In this document: in pieces, positions 8,173 to 17,079 of the stretch
Layout: the number at the start of each line of letters is the position of its first letter
Numbering within the stretch: the stretch's first letter is position 1
Assembly: GCF_000455365.1 (NCBI RefSeq)
Contig: NZ_HG315684.1
Span: 94,920-148,360, forward strand
Direction: 5' to 3'
Length of the DNA: 53,441 bases
Source of the DNA: Halopiger djelfimassiliensis
Lineage (GTDB): Archaea; Halobacteriota; Halobacteria; Halobacteriales; Natrialbaceae
Notes under the pieces: generated by a model
Told to the model about the DNA's origin: nothing
Database searches by the model: none
What the model saw: the letters and a program-made list of their open reading frames with translations, nothing else
Program-made: the position numbers and the translations under genes

Positions 8173-9551
8173 CGGATCGGTCGCTTCTCTCGCGAGTCCA
8201 AGCGGGGATCTCCCGGAACCGACTTCGGATCGCGTTCGTCGCCGTTCTCCTTCTGTCGGCAGCCGCGCTCGCGGCCGCGGCGTCGGACAGTCTGTCGACG
8301 GCCTCGGAGGACGAGCTTCCGAACGCACCCGAAACGGACAATCACACGGTCATCACTGAATCGGGACGCGTGGGAACGATCACCGCGTACGCACCCGACG
8401 GCGAGGTACTGTACTACAATAACACGCGAACGAAGTACTTCGATGTCGATCCCGTCGAAGCCGATCCACTGACAGTCGAGTACGCCGCGACGGATACGAT
8501 TCACTCCGAAGGACCGACGTGTAGCGACCCGCCGTGCGCGAGAAACGTTCTCGAGCGCGCCGATCTCGAGACCGGCGAGGTCGAGGTGCTGTACGACCGC
8601 TACGACTACAAGGAACACGCCGGCGAGTGGCACGACGCGGATCGAATCAACGAATCGCACGTGCTGATCGCCGATATCGTCGCCGACCAGGTATTCATCG
8701 TGAATACCGAGACGGAAATCGTCGAGTGGTTGTGGGACGCCCAGAGTGACTTCCCGGTCGAGGGCGGCGGCCCGTATCCGGACGACTGGGCCCACATCAA
8801 CGATGTCGAGTACATCGAGGAAGGCACCCACGACGGACACGTGATGGTCAGCCTCCGGAATCAGGATCAGGTGGTTTTCATCGACCCTGACGAGGGACTA
8901 CTCGAGGAGTGGACACTCGGCACCGAGGACGACTACGACGTCATGTACGAACAGCACAACCCGGATTACGTCCCCGAGTCACGGGGCGGCCCGGCGGTCG
9001 TCGTCTCCGATTCCGAGAACGGCCGCGTCGAGGAGTTCCAGCGCGAGGACGGCGAGTGGACCCGAAGTTGGGAGTGGGCGGACGACAGACTGCAGTGGCC
9101 CCGCGACGCCGATCGCCTTCCCAACGGGAACACGCTCGTCACCGACACGCACGGCAACCGCGTTATGGAACTCGACGCGGACGGCGAGATCGTCTGGCAG
9201 GTCGCGTCCACGCTGCCCTACGAGGCCGAGCGACTCGAGACGGGCGACGAGAGCGCAGGGGGACACAGTGCGCAGGAACTGGACCTCGAGTCACGAACGA
9301 CCGACGGTGCTACCGCCGACGGGTTCGACGTTCTTGCGGTGGGGAGCGACGTCGTCGAAGCGGTCGTCCCTAACCGCATCCACAACGGCATTCTCTTCGC
9401 CACCCCGGTGTGGATGGGGCGTCTCGAGTTTGCCGTCGCCGGCGTCGCCCTCCTCACGGGACTCGTTTGGGTCGGGCTCGAGATCAAGTGGCACCTTGGA
9501 GACGCGGGCATCGGATTCCGACTGCCGGTCTACCGTCGCGGCGACGAGTAA
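8169..9551 (+). CDS. Arylsulfotransferase-like (ASST family) membrane-anchored beta-propeller protein
   Basis: 460 residues. An N-terminal membrane segment (about 20-40), then a repeat-rich beta-propeller with motifs such as HINDVEYI, VVSDSENGRVEEFQ and LPNGNTLVTDTHGNRVMELD, which are characteristic of the arylsulfotransferase (ASST) family, and a C-terminal membrane helix (about 417-436) with a short basic tail. ASST enzymes move sulfate between phenolic compounds; in haloarchaea related genes sit with surface-glycan genes, so transfer of sulfate to an exported lipid or glycan is plausible inference. The start is GTG 8169, overlapping the end of a 15-codon frame. A sulfatase-family gene lies 3 kb downstream on the same strand. 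Confidence 0.75.
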   Translation: MTDRSLLSRVQAGISRNRLRIAFVAVLLLSAAALAAAASDSLSTASEDELPNAPETDNHTVITESGRVGTITAYAPDGEVLYYNNTRTKYFDVDPVEADPLTVEYAATDTIHSEGPTCSDPPCARNVLERADLETGEVEVLYDRYDYKEHAGEWHDADRINESHVLIADIVADQVFIVNTETEIVEWLWDAQSDFPVEGGGPYPDDWAHINDVEYIEEGTHDGHVMVSLRNQDQVVFIDPDEGLLEEWTLGTEDDYDVMYEQHNPDYVPESRGGPAVVVSDSENGRVEEFQREDGEWTRSWEWADDRLQWPRDADRLPNGNTLVTDTHGNRVMELDADGEIVWQVASTLPYEAERLETGDESAGGHSAQELDLESRTTDGATADGFDVLAVGSDVVEAVVPNRIHNGILFATPVWMGRLEFAVAGVALLTGLVWVGLEIKWHLGDAGIGFRLPVYRRGDE

Positions 9552-9622
9552 TGCGCAGCGAACGACCGGCCGCGCTTCGCTACCCACACATACGATTCCA
9601 CGCTCGTCGCGAGGTCACCTGT

Positions 9623-10150
9623 TCAGAAGAAGACGGGTACACGGCCGCTGATCAGGTAGAGGGCGGCGAGGAGGGACTGGAAGAACAGCGATCCGATCGC
9701 CGATAACGCGGTGAACCGTCGCGGATCCATTTCGGACAGTCCAGCGGGGACGGTAAGCACGCCTCTTACGAACAGCATCGTATTGCTGACGCTGACGGCG
9801 ATACCGCCCCACCGGTTGAACCAGCCGTCGAACCGCTCAAGCCGTGATTCCGTGATCGGAAACCACCGCTTTTGCAGCACGTAGTCTCGGCCGGCGCGGC
9901 GAACGAGTACGAACAGTACGAGCTGTCCGATCGTCGTTCCGACCACTGCGACGGCGACGATCGTGAGCAGCGTCGGAATCGACGAGCCGATCAGCGCCAG
10001 TGCTGCCGGAACGACCACTTCGCTCGGCATGAACCGCAGCATCATCGCTCCCTCGAGGATGCAAATTCCCAGCAGGACGACGAACGCGAGGTCCGACGCG
10101 AACAGCGCCTCGAGCCAGGGCGGAACGGCCTCGAGTTGCAGGAGCGCCAT
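9623..10150 (-). CDS. DedA/VTT-domain membrane protein
   Basis: 175 residues with about five hydrophobic segments. The pattern EGAMMLRFMPSEVVVPAALA near the N-terminus, the GTTIGQLVLFVLVRRAGRDYV stretch and the later FNRWGGIAVSVSNTMLFVRGVLTVPAGLSEMDPRRF match the DedA/SNARE-associated (VTT) fold, whose members move or flip lipid carriers across membranes and support membrane homeostasis. CTTAGC on the minus strand about 30 bases before ATG 10150 fits a TATA box. Its neighbours include a flippase-like protein and sulfate-handling enzymes, consistent with envelope lipid traffic. Confidence 0.8.
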   Translation of the reverse strand: MALLQLEAVPPWLEALFASDLAFVVLLGICILEGAMMLRFMPSEVVVPAALALIGSSIPTLLTIVAVAVVGTTIGQLVLFVLVRRAGRDYVLQKRWFPITESRLERFDGWFNRWGGIAVSVSNTMLFVRGVLTVPAGLSEMDPRRFTALSAIGSLFFQSLLAALYLISGRVPVFF

Positions 10151-10246
10151 CGATACCGGCTACAACGAGTCGAAGCTAAGTGTTGGTGCCTGAGATACGA
10201 TATCCGTCACAAGATCTGTGGCGGTGTGAGCCGAAGAACCATCGTG

Positions 10247-10699
10247 ATGGAGACGGGACGAGTGCTGTTTCTGACGGGAGCGGTCCTTACGCACGCTGTC
10301 GTTGGATACGCGCTCGTTCGCGGATTTACCGACGCCGATCCGCGGATCGGAATCGTCTTTGGAATCGCTCCGGACGCGGACTTCTGGTTTCCCGCGGCGT
10401 GGGGCTGGCCGCTGGTCCACCGTGGGCTTACCCACACGCCGCTTTTCGCACTGCTGCTCGTCGTCGGAGCGTACGCGATTTCTCGGGATCGAACGGCTGC
10501 GCTCGCCGTCGGGCTGGCGATCAGTTCCCACCTCGCTATCGATTCGCTGTCGCCGGCGGGCATCGCCTGGCTGTTCCCGCTTGAGGCGAGTGCAGGTCCC
10601 GGTCTTCCCGTCCACGGACCGGCCGCGACGGCGGCGCTCTGGCTCGTCTCGATCGGAGTCCTCGCGTGGCGAGCCGGCGACGACCCGTCGATCCGATGA
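10247..10699 (+). CDS. Membrane-bound metal-dependent hydrolase, DUF457/YdjM-like
   Basis: 150 residues with about four membrane helices. The conserved histidines and acids lie in GIAPDADFW, HRGLTHTPLF and SSHLAIDSLSP, which is the DUF457 (YdjM/LexA-regulated membrane hydrolase) pattern of metal ligands at membrane-helix ends. The substrate is unknown for this family. ATG 10247 is used; GTG 10226 in the same frame is an alternative with a weak AT-rich element 30 bases upstream. A second DUF457 protein is encoded on the opposite strand just downstream, and the two genes converge. Confidence 0.75.
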   Translation: METGRVLFLTGAVLTHAVVGYALVRGFTDADPRIGIVFGIAPDADFWFPAAWGWPLVHRGLTHTPLFALLLVVGAYAISRDRTAALAVGLAISSHLAIDSLSPAGIAWLFPLEASAGPGLPVHGPAATAALWLVSIGVLAWRAGDDPSIR

Positions 10700-10769
10700 G
10701 GAGAGCCGTTTCGATCCGCGACGGTCACGCGACAAGCGATTTCGAGCGCGGCCACGGAATCCGCAGGGA

Positions 10770-11237
10770 TTATCGGATCGTCAAGATCGCCGATGCGAGC
10801 AACGTTCCTGATCCGAGAACCAACAGCGCGCGATTGATCCGGTGGTTTTTGGACTTGAACCAATCGAGGGTGACGTGTCGTCGCGAAAGCGGCGCGAGGG
10901 GACTGATCCCCATCGGCGTCACGATGTCACCCGCAAGGTGGGCGAGGATGCTGCAGGTCCCGATGACGAACCCGAACCGAAACGCGAGACTCGAGCCGAG
11001 GACGAGTACCGACGTGAGACCGGCGAGCAGCCCGACAAGGACGGCGAACCAGACCGTGTGTGTCGGTCCGCGGTGGCGAAGCTGTGGGAGCGGTTGATCA
11101 ACGTCCGGGAGGTTTGCCAATCCGACGGCGAGCCCCGCGCCGAACACCGCTAACTCGAGCGACCAGCGGTGACTCACCAGCGGCAGGAGGGGGGCGTAAA
11201 GCAGCGCGTTGAATCCGATATGGCCGCCTCGATACAT
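10770..11237 (-). CDS. Membrane-bound metal-dependent hydrolase, DUF457 family
   Basis: 155 residues with about four membrane helices. Motifs GLANLPDVDQPLP, LRHRGPTHTVWF and HLAGDIVTPMGISPL give the Asp/His ligand set of DUF457 proteins, followed by a soluble tail with DWFKSKNHRINR. It converges on another DUF457 gene, and the two are diverged in sequence, so they are paralogues rather than a recent duplication. This version, with the TPMGISPL segment, is the more typical haloarchaeal form. The substrate is unknown. Confidence 0.8.
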   Translation of the reverse strand: MYRGGHIGFNALLYAPLLPLVSHRWSLELAVFGAGLAVGLANLPDVDQPLPQLRHRGPTHTVWFAVLVGLLAGLTSVLVLGSSLAFRFGFVIGTCSILAHLAGDIVTPMGISPLAPLSRRHVTLDWFKSKNHRINRALLVLGSGTLLASAILTIR

Positions 11238-11325
11238 GGGAGCGAGGTACCCAACCTCCGGGCCGAACGGAGATTAACCGCTCGATTTCGCCTCCAGTCG
11301 AGCGCTCAAGTCGGTGTCCGAGCGG

Positions 11326-12345
11326 TCACTCAATCGCCCTGACGCCGAACGTCGAGACCGAGACCCCGCCGATCAAGACCGGCATCCAGTAGATCGCTCC
11401 ACGGAAGAGAAGCACGGCTGCGGTGATCGCCGACGCTGCGACGCCGGTCGTCGGCACGAGCAGCGTGACGAACGCGGCCTCAATACCGCCGAGCCCGCCC
11501 GGAAGCGGCGCTGCGCCGGCGAGATTGGCCAGCGGAATTACGAACAAGAGGACGGACAGCGGGACGCTGTAGCCGATTGCGGTGAAGGCCGCCGCGAGCG
11601 CTGCTACTTGAAAGAGCCACCCTATCAGCGAGAGGCTGACCACCGTCGCAAGGCGGTACCGATCCGTCGCGACGCGCTCGATGTTCTCGAAGAACCGTTC
11701 CATTCGATCCGTCAGATCAGTCTCGAGCGTTTCGGAGTCGAACCCCGCGAATCCGAATCGCTCGATACGGTGAGCGATGATGGCGGGAAGCCGGTCGACG
11801 ACGGCATCTCGGGACCGCCAGACGAGCGCCATCCCGAGAACGATGGCCGCGATCAGCGCGATAGCGGAGCCGACGGCGGTCTCGAGGCGTTCGCCGACGG
11901 TGGCAGTAGTTGCGTAGTAGCCGATCCCGACGAGGATCAGTGAAATCGACGGAACGACGTTGAGCACATCGACGCTCGCGATTCCGGCGAGTCCGGTCTC
12001 ATAGCGCGCGTCGGATACGTTCGAGATGAGCAGGGCGGCGACGGGTTCGCCGCCGGCCTGTCCGAAGGGCGTGACGTTATTGGCGAAAACCGCGCCGGCA
12101 TAAACGAAAAACACCTTTCCGACGGGAACCTCGACCCCGAACGCGCCGAGGACGCTCCGGAGCATCAAGCTCCAAGCGGCCAGCCAACACAGCGCGAGAA
12201 CGAAGGTGGCGACGACCAGCAACGGCGTGGCCGAGCGTAAGGCGGCGAGGACGTCGCGCGCGCCGACGGCGAAAAACAGGACGGCGAAGACGGCAACCGT
12301 TCCGAAAGCGCCCGTCAGGAGAGCGCGCTTGTTTCGCTCGTCCAT
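11326..12345 (-). CDS. Flippase-like / lysylphosphatidylglycerol synthase TM-domain protein
   Basis: 339 residues, about eight membrane helices, starting at ATG 12345. The segment VYAGAVFANNVTPFGQAGGEPVAALLI is the signature of the LPG_synthase_TM (UPF0104) family, and the late LANLAGAAPLPGGLGGIEAAFV repeats the same family pattern. Members include the transmembrane part of MprF and candidate flippases for lipid-linked sugars; no soluble aminoacyl-transferase domain is present here. It lies between DUF457 genes and a sulfatase-family gene, which supports a role in export of modified lipids or glycans. Confidence 0.85.
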   Translation of the reverse strand: MDERNKRALLTGAFGTVAVFAVLFFAVGARDVLAALRSATPLLVVATFVLALCWLAAWSLMLRSVLGAFGVEVPVGKVFFVYAGAVFANNVTPFGQAGGEPVAALLISNVSDARYETGLAGIASVDVLNVVPSISLILVGIGYYATTATVGERLETAVGSAIALIAAIVLGMALVWRSRDAVVDRLPAIIAHRIERFGFAGFDSETLETDLTDRMERFFENIERVATDRYRLATVVSLSLIGWLFQVAALAAAFTAIGYSVPLSVLLFVIPLANLAGAAPLPGGLGGIEAAFVTLLVPTTGVAASAITAAVLLFRGAIYWMPVLIGGVSVSTFGVRAIE

Positions 12346-12607
12346 AGCAGATGTGGATCATCAGACCTCTTGCAACGTCAGATTGTCGCTGACAGCCGTT
12401 GGACGGAACGCGACGCCGCCAGCCTCGTCGATGGATCGCGGTCGAGGGCGAGGCACCGGTCGCGCCGTGTTCGCCTTCTGTAGTGAACGACTCCCGAGCC
12501 ACGGATCGGTCGTGAGGGGGCTTCGAACTGCGGCGCGAAGATGAAGCACCGCGTCGGCGCGCAAGCAGCGACGCGTTTTATTGGGACGGCTCTATTCGTC
12601 ACCCGTA

Positions 12608-14215
12608 ATGGCCGAGACCCAGCAGTCGAACGTGCTCTTCGTCGTGCTAGACACGGTTCGAAAGGACCGGTTGAGTCCGTACGGCTACGACCGCGGGACG
12701 ACGCCCGAACTCTCGCAATTCGCTGCGGAAGCGACCGTTTTCGAATCGGCCATTGCTCCCGCTCCCTGGACGCTGCCAGTCCACGCCTCACTGTTCACTG
12801 GCCAGTATCCGAGCCAGCACGGGGCCGTTCAGCGGAGTCCGTACCTTGAGGGGGAGACGACCCTCGCATCGGTGCTGTCGGCCGCCGGATACGACACGGC
12901 GTGTTACTCCTCGAACGCCTGGATCACCCCCTACACCGGCCTCTCCGAGGGGTTTGACAGGCAGGACTCGTTCTTCAAGGCGCTTCCCGACGACGTCCTC
13001 TCGGGGCCGCTGGCGAATGCATGGCAGACCGTCAACGATAACGACTACCTCCGCGATCTGGCGTCGAAGCTTGTGCGTCTCGGGGCGGTGGCCCACGCCA
13101 AACTCGCCAGCAGCGAAGGCGAGGACTCGAAAACGCCGTCAGTGATCGACCGCACGAAATCCTTCATCGACGACAGCGGCGACGGCTGGTTCGCGTTCGT
13201 TAACCTGATGGATGCCCACCTGCCCTACTATCCGCCCGAGGAGTACCGTGAGGCGTTTGCTCCCGGCGTCGACCCCGACGAGGTCTGTCAAAATTCGAAA
13301 ACGTACAACTCCGGTGCCCGAGAAATCGACGACGATGAGTGGGAAGCGATCCGGAGGCTCTATGACGCAGAGATAGCTCACATGGACGCTGAACTCGGAC
13401 GCCTGTTCACGTGGCTCCGAGAGACCGATCGATGGGAGGAAACGACCATCGTCGTCTGCGCCGACCACGGGGAACTTCACGGCGAGCACGACCTCTACGG
13501 CCATGAGTTCGCACTTTACGACGAACTCGTCAATGTCCCGCTGCTGATCAACCATTCCGAGCTCGAAGCCGACCGACGCGCCGATCTCGTCGAACTGCTC
13601 GACTGCTACCACACGGTCCTCGAAGCGCTCGACGTCGATCCCGACGCCGTCGTCGACCTCGAGGCGAGGGACGCTGTCAGCGTCACTGCGTTCGATCCGA
13701 CGCGATCGCTGCTTTCGGACGAGTATCGCTCCTTCGACGACGTCTTGGAATCGGACCGAGACCTTGAGCCCGATCCCGGTCAGCGGGCCGTCCTTGAGTC
13801 CGAAAGCGAGACTGAAGCCGAAGACGACTACGCGTTCATCGAGTACGCCCAGCCGGTCATCGAACGACACCACTTAGAGGAGAAAGCAAGCGAGGCCGGT
13901 ATTGATCTTCCCGACGACCACCGCGCCTACTCGCGGCTGCGAGCCGCCCGAGGGCTCGACGCGAAGTACATCCGTGCGGATCGGATTCCCGACGAAGGCT
14001 ATCGACTCGACGAGGACCGACCGAAAGAGACGCCGATCGATCCAGCAGATGACGAAGTCGTCGCCGCTGCCGAGCGGACACTCTCTCGCTTCGAGGACGC
14101 GGTCGGGGGTGCGTGGGTCGACCCGAGCGAGACGACCGGTGATGAGCAGGACGTCTTGGCGGATACCGACGAGGAAACGCGCGATCGGTTGCGAGAACTC
14201 GGCTATCTCGAGTGA
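12608..14215 (+). CDS. Sulfatase / alkaline phosphatase superfamily hydrolase
   Basis: 535 residues from ATG 12608, chosen because TTTTATT (12576-12582) lies 32 bases upstream. NVLFVVLDTVRKDRLSPYGY carries the first metal-binding Asp; CADHGELHGEHDLYGH carries the later Asp/His ligands. The nucleophile region APWTLPVHASLFTG (51-64) has Thr55 where true sulfatases have the Cys or Ser that becomes formylglycine, and His instead of the usual Arg. This makes a phosphatase, phosphotransferase or non-FGly hydrolase as likely as a sulfatase. The acidic C-terminal third (from about 400) is a soluble extension. No signal peptide is visible, so it probably acts in the cytoplasm. Confidence 0.8.
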   Translation: MAETQQSNVLFVVLDTVRKDRLSPYGYDRGTTPELSQFAAEATVFESAIAPAPWTLPVHASLFTGQYPSQHGAVQRSPYLEGETTLASVLSAAGYDTACYSSNAWITPYTGLSEGFDRQDSFFKALPDDVLSGPLANAWQTVNDNDYLRDLASKLVRLGAVAHAKLASSEGEDSKTPSVIDRTKSFIDDSGDGWFAFVNLMDAHLPYYPPEEYREAFAPGVDPDEVCQNSKTYNSGAREIDDDEWEAIRRLYDAEIAHMDAELGRLFTWLRETDRWEETTIVVCADHGELHGEHDLYGHEFALYDELVNVPLLINHSELEADRRADLVELLDCYHTVLEALDVDPDAVVDLEARDAVSVTAFDPTRSLLSDEYRSFDDVLESDRDLEPDPGQRAVLESESETEAEDDYAFIEYAQPVIERHHLEEKASEAGIDLPDDHRAYSRLRAARGLDAKYIRADRIPDEGYRLDEDRPKETPIDPADDEVVAAAERTLSRFEDAVGGAWVDPSETTGDEQDVLADTDEETRDRLRELGYLE

Positions 14216-14329
14216 TTTCGAGCAAAAGATTTGGTTTAGCCGTTTTCTTTCGCTATTTTCCGATTTCGACCGGATAGACGTATTAAAGCCGTGTTTTCTG
14301 GCCTCGGAAAAGGAAAAGCCGATGCTAAA

Positions 14330-14440
14330 GCCCAGCAGTCGACGCGTGGAACGTATGCGTCTTGAAACCACAGGGCCATTGCACTCGGCCTGAAACCCCG
14401 TGGCGGGATTCTCGCGTCTTCAGGCGCGGGAGGTGGTCAA
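14330..14440 (+). mobile_element. Solo right end of an IS200/IS605-type element with TnpB 3' stub
   Basis: The plus-strand frame ending at the TGA near 14391 reads SSRRVERMRLETTGPLHSA, which matches the C-terminal tail of haloarchaeal TnpB proteins (RVERMRxET). It is followed by a right-end block with a stem-loop (CTCGCGTCTTCAGGCGCGGG, about 14412-14431) and a GTCAA-like end. Nothing of the rest of tnpB or a left end is visible upstream, where the sequence turns into the sulfatase gene's AT-rich trailer. It is a relic lying between the sulfatase-family gene and pstB. Confidence 0.6.
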
Positions 14441-15438
14441 CCGAACTTGCCGGTAATGTAGTCTTCGACGCGGTCGCTTTCGGGGTTTTCGAAGATCTTG
14501 TCGGTATCGTCGAACTCGACGAGGTTCCCGCCGGTGAGAAAGACCGCGGTCTTGTCCGAGATACGCGCGGCCTGTTGCATGTTGTGAGTGACGATGACCA
14601 CGGTGTACTCCTCGGCGAGTTCCTCGACGAGGTCCTCGATCTTCGAGGTCGCGACCGGATCGAGCGCGGAGGCGGGTTCGTCCATCAGGATGACTTCCGG
14701 ATCGGTCGCGATCGCCCGCGCGATACAGAGTCGCTGTTGTTGGCCGCCCGAGAGATCCATCCCGCTCGAGTCGAGCTGGTCCTCGACCTCGTCCAGAAGC
14801 GCGGCTCGCTCGAGTGCGGTGTGGACCTTTTCTTCGACATCGTCGTCTTTGCCCTGCACCCGGAGCCCGTAGGCGACGTTGTCGAAGATGCTCTTCGGGA
14901 ACGGGTTCGGTTTCTGGAAGACCATCCCGATCTTTCGGCGCAGCGCGACGGGGTCGACGTCCTCGTCGTAGACGTTTTTCCCGTGGAAGTAGAGGTCGCC
15001 CTCGACACGGGCGACGTCGATGAGATCGTTCATTCGATTGATCGACCGCAGGAACGTCGATTTCCCACACCCCGACGGCCCGATCAGCGCCGTCACCTTC
15101 TTTTCGGGGATATCCATGTTGATCCCCTGCAGCGCCTGCGTATCGCCGTAGAAAACGTCGAGATCCCGCGCCTCGATGACGGCGTTGTCGACGCGGGGCG
15201 ATCCAAGCGGTTGGCTCTCGCTTGCCATCTCGGCCCCGGTAGCCGATTCGGACGCAAGCGCCGACGTAGTTTCGGTCTCCGCGTCCGCTACCGTCTCGGA
15301 ACTGCCGCTGCTCGAAGTCATGCCGGACGCTTTTGCGTCGGTCCCGAGCATGGTTGTCGTAAAACGCCCGAGATCGGGAGCGGCCGATGTGAGGGTCGAT
15401 TGGAGTCCCCGAAGCCGATCATTCGTCTCATCACTCAT
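14437..15438 (-). CDS. pstB: Phosphate ABC transporter ATP-binding protein PstB
   Basis: ATPase of the Pst phosphate importer, 333 residues. Walker [10 protein letters not shown] (120-128), the [15 protein letters not shown] signature and Walker [14 protein letters not shown] are intact, followed by the PstB-typical [18 protein letters not shown]. The ABC domain begins near residue 86; before it is an unusual Ser/Thr/Ala/Glu-rich extension absent from ordinary PstB. ATG 15438 is supported by TATTTAG (minus strand, 15463-15469) 31 bases upstream, so the extension is probably made. It is separated by about 10 kb from pstSCA but carries the same promoter repeat. phoU is divergent from it. Confidence 0.95.
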   Translation of the reverse strand: MSDETNDRLRGLQSTLTSAAPDLGRFTTTMLGTDAKASGMTSSSGSSETVADAETETTSALASESATGAEMASESQPLGSPRVDNAVIEARDLDVFYGDTQALQGINMDIPEKKVTALIGPSGCGKSTFLRSINRMNDLIDVARVEGDLYFHGKNVYDEDVDPVALRRKIGMVFQKPNPFPKSIFDNVAYGLRVQGKDDDVEEKVHTALERAALLDEVEDQLDSSGMDLSGGQQQRLCIARAIATDPEVILMDEPASALDPVATSKIEDLVEELAEEYTVVIVTHNMQQAARISDKTAVFLTGGNLVEFDDTDKIFENPESDRVEDYITGKFG

Positions 15439-15473
15439 CACGTCATTCGAGAGCTGGATTGCCTAAATACCAT

Positions 15474-15492
15474 ACTATGTCCGCTATATAGT
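15474..15492 (-). promoter_or_regulatory. Putative Pho operator of pstB
   Basis: ACTATGTCCGCTATATAGT (plus strand) with arms ACTAT/ATAGT, directly upstream of the pstB TATA box at 15463-15469. It is the twin of the repeat at 4662-4680 before pstS, differing only in three central bases, and at the same distance from box A and start codon. Confidence 0.65.
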
Positions 15493-15903
15493 TCTATATT
15501 GCACTCTGATATCGTGAAGATAACCCCAGCGCAAACGGTCGCGGGGACGGAAACGTCGACACCCCAGCCGAGCAGCCACAATCCGGACCGAACGCCCAGT
15601 AACCCGTGCGAACCGACGATTCGAGTATCCCGCTCTCACCGTCTCCGGCGCTCGCCTCGCCTCGAAACCGGTCTTTCGTGTCTCGTAGTCTGACAGCCTA
15701 CTCAGCCGCCGTGTGACGGAGGCGGTGATCGTTTCGACTCCTATATACTTCTTCTCGTTAGGCGTATGGTTGCAATAATAGAACGGGAAGTATCGACGAA
15801 CGGAAACCCGGATCACGCGATGTGTGGATTGATTCCGGAGATATCGATACCTCTCTATAGACCCGGGTATGTTTATATTCTGGAGTCCGAAGCGATCCAG
15901 TAT
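15493..15903. other. Divergent pstB-phoU intergenic region
   Basis: About 410 bases. No gene is supported. The phoU promoter is TTTATA at 15872-15877, 32 bases before ATG 15904; just upstream is ATATCGATACCTCTCTATAG (15841-15860), an AT-rich stretch that could bind a regulator. The remainder is ordinary GC-rich sequence. Confidence 0.5.
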
Positions 15904-16899
15904 ATGGAAACGCGAAAGGTTCAGGTAACGGGTGGGTCCACGTACACCGTCTCCCTCCCGAAAACCTGGGCGACCGAAAACGGCGTCGATGCCGGGACGA
16001 CCGTCGAATTCTATCCCGAGGACGATACGCTGCTGTTGACGCCGCGATCGGAGACGGAACGCCAGGAGGGAACGCTCGACGTCTCTGATCTCGAGGGCGA
16101 GCGGCTCACGCGAGCCGTGATGACGATGTACGTCAGCGGCTTCGACATCATCGGACTCGAGGCCAACCGCATCACGACCGATCAGCGTCGGGCGATCCGG
16201 GACGCGACACAGAGCCTCGTCGGCGTCGAGGTCCTCGAAGAGACGACCGACAGCGTCGTTATTCAGGACCTGCTCGACTCGTCGGAGCTATCGATCGTCA
16301 ACGCCGTTTCCCGGATGCGGCTGATCGCCCAGTCGATGCTCGCGGATGCGGTCACGGCCCTCGTCGAGAACGACGACGACATCGCCCGGGACGTCATCGA
16401 TCGGGACGACGACGTCGACCGACTCTGGCTCGTCGTCTCCCGGATCTTTCGTGCGACCCTTCGGTCGCCGCGGGCCGCCGAAGAACTCGGCGTCCACCGC
16501 GAGGACTGTTTCGACTACCACTCGAGCGCCCGCCAACTCGAGCGGGTCGCCGACCACGCGGCCAAGATCAGCAACCTCGCGCTCAAACTCGACGAGATCC
16601 CCGCCGACGTCGCCGACGCGTTGCAAGCGCTGCATGCCGATGCGTCCGATGTCCTCGAGAAGTCGATGGATGCGCTGTTTGCCACCGAGACGGACGAGGC
16701 AAACCGGCTGGGTCACGCCGCCCGCGAGGCCGTTCTCGAGATCGACGAGCATACGCGAACGATCGACGACATGCTCCGTGACCTCGAACCCGTTCAGGCC
16801 CAGTCGCTCGGGCTGATCGTCGACTCGCTGTCCCGCAGCGCCGACTACGGCGGGAACATCGCGGAGACGGCGCTTCAGAAGGCAGCACCGCGCCCCTGA
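15904..16899 (+). CDS. phoU: PhoU-family phosphate regulator with N-terminal AbrB-type DNA-binding domain
   Basis: 331 residues. Residues 1-48 form a SpoVT/AbrB swapped-hairpin domain (METRKVQVTGGSTYTVSLPKTW...), and the remainder is PhoU-like helical bundles, for example DYHSSARQLERVADHAAKISN and the repeated metal-binding helix SLSRSADYGGNIAE at the C-terminus. This fusion is typical of archaea, where PhoU itself can be the DNA-binding phosphate regulator. ATG 15904 is chosen because TTTATA lies 32 bases upstream; a longer frame from 15766 would put the AbrB domain internally. It is the best candidate to bind the shared pst repeat, though that is inference. Confidence 0.9.
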   Translation: METRKVQVTGGSTYTVSLPKTWATENGVDAGTTVEFYPEDDTLLLTPRSETERQEGTLDVSDLEGERLTRAVMTMYVSGFDIIGLEANRITTDQRRAIRDATQSLVGVEVLEETTDSVVIQDLLDSSELSIVNAVSRMRLIAQSMLADAVTALVENDDDIARDVIDRDDDVDRLWLVVSRIFRATLRSPRAAEELGVHREDCFDYHSSARQLERVADHAAKISNLALKLDEIPADVADALQALHADASDVLEKSMDALFATETDEANRLGHAAREAVLEIDEHTRTIDDMLRDLEPVQAQSLGLIVDSLSRSADYGGNIAETALQKAAPRP

Positions 16900-17079
16900 G
16901 CGGACTCCGGTCGGCCCACGCTTTCGGCGCTTCGTTCCATTGCGGTCGGTCCGCTCGACGTTCCGGCCCGGCCCACGTTCGGGTTCGAACGCGTACGTAC
17001 TCCTCAATAGCCCACTTAGCACACGCTTTGTAGGTGGACTGCCTGCGTCCCGACACGGCGTTTCATCGCCGGCCGAACC

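Noticed and set aside
15766-15903. Longer N-terminus for PhoU
   Set aside because: ATG 15904 has a TATA box 32 bases upstream and starts exactly at the AbrB domain; the extension overlaps the promoter.
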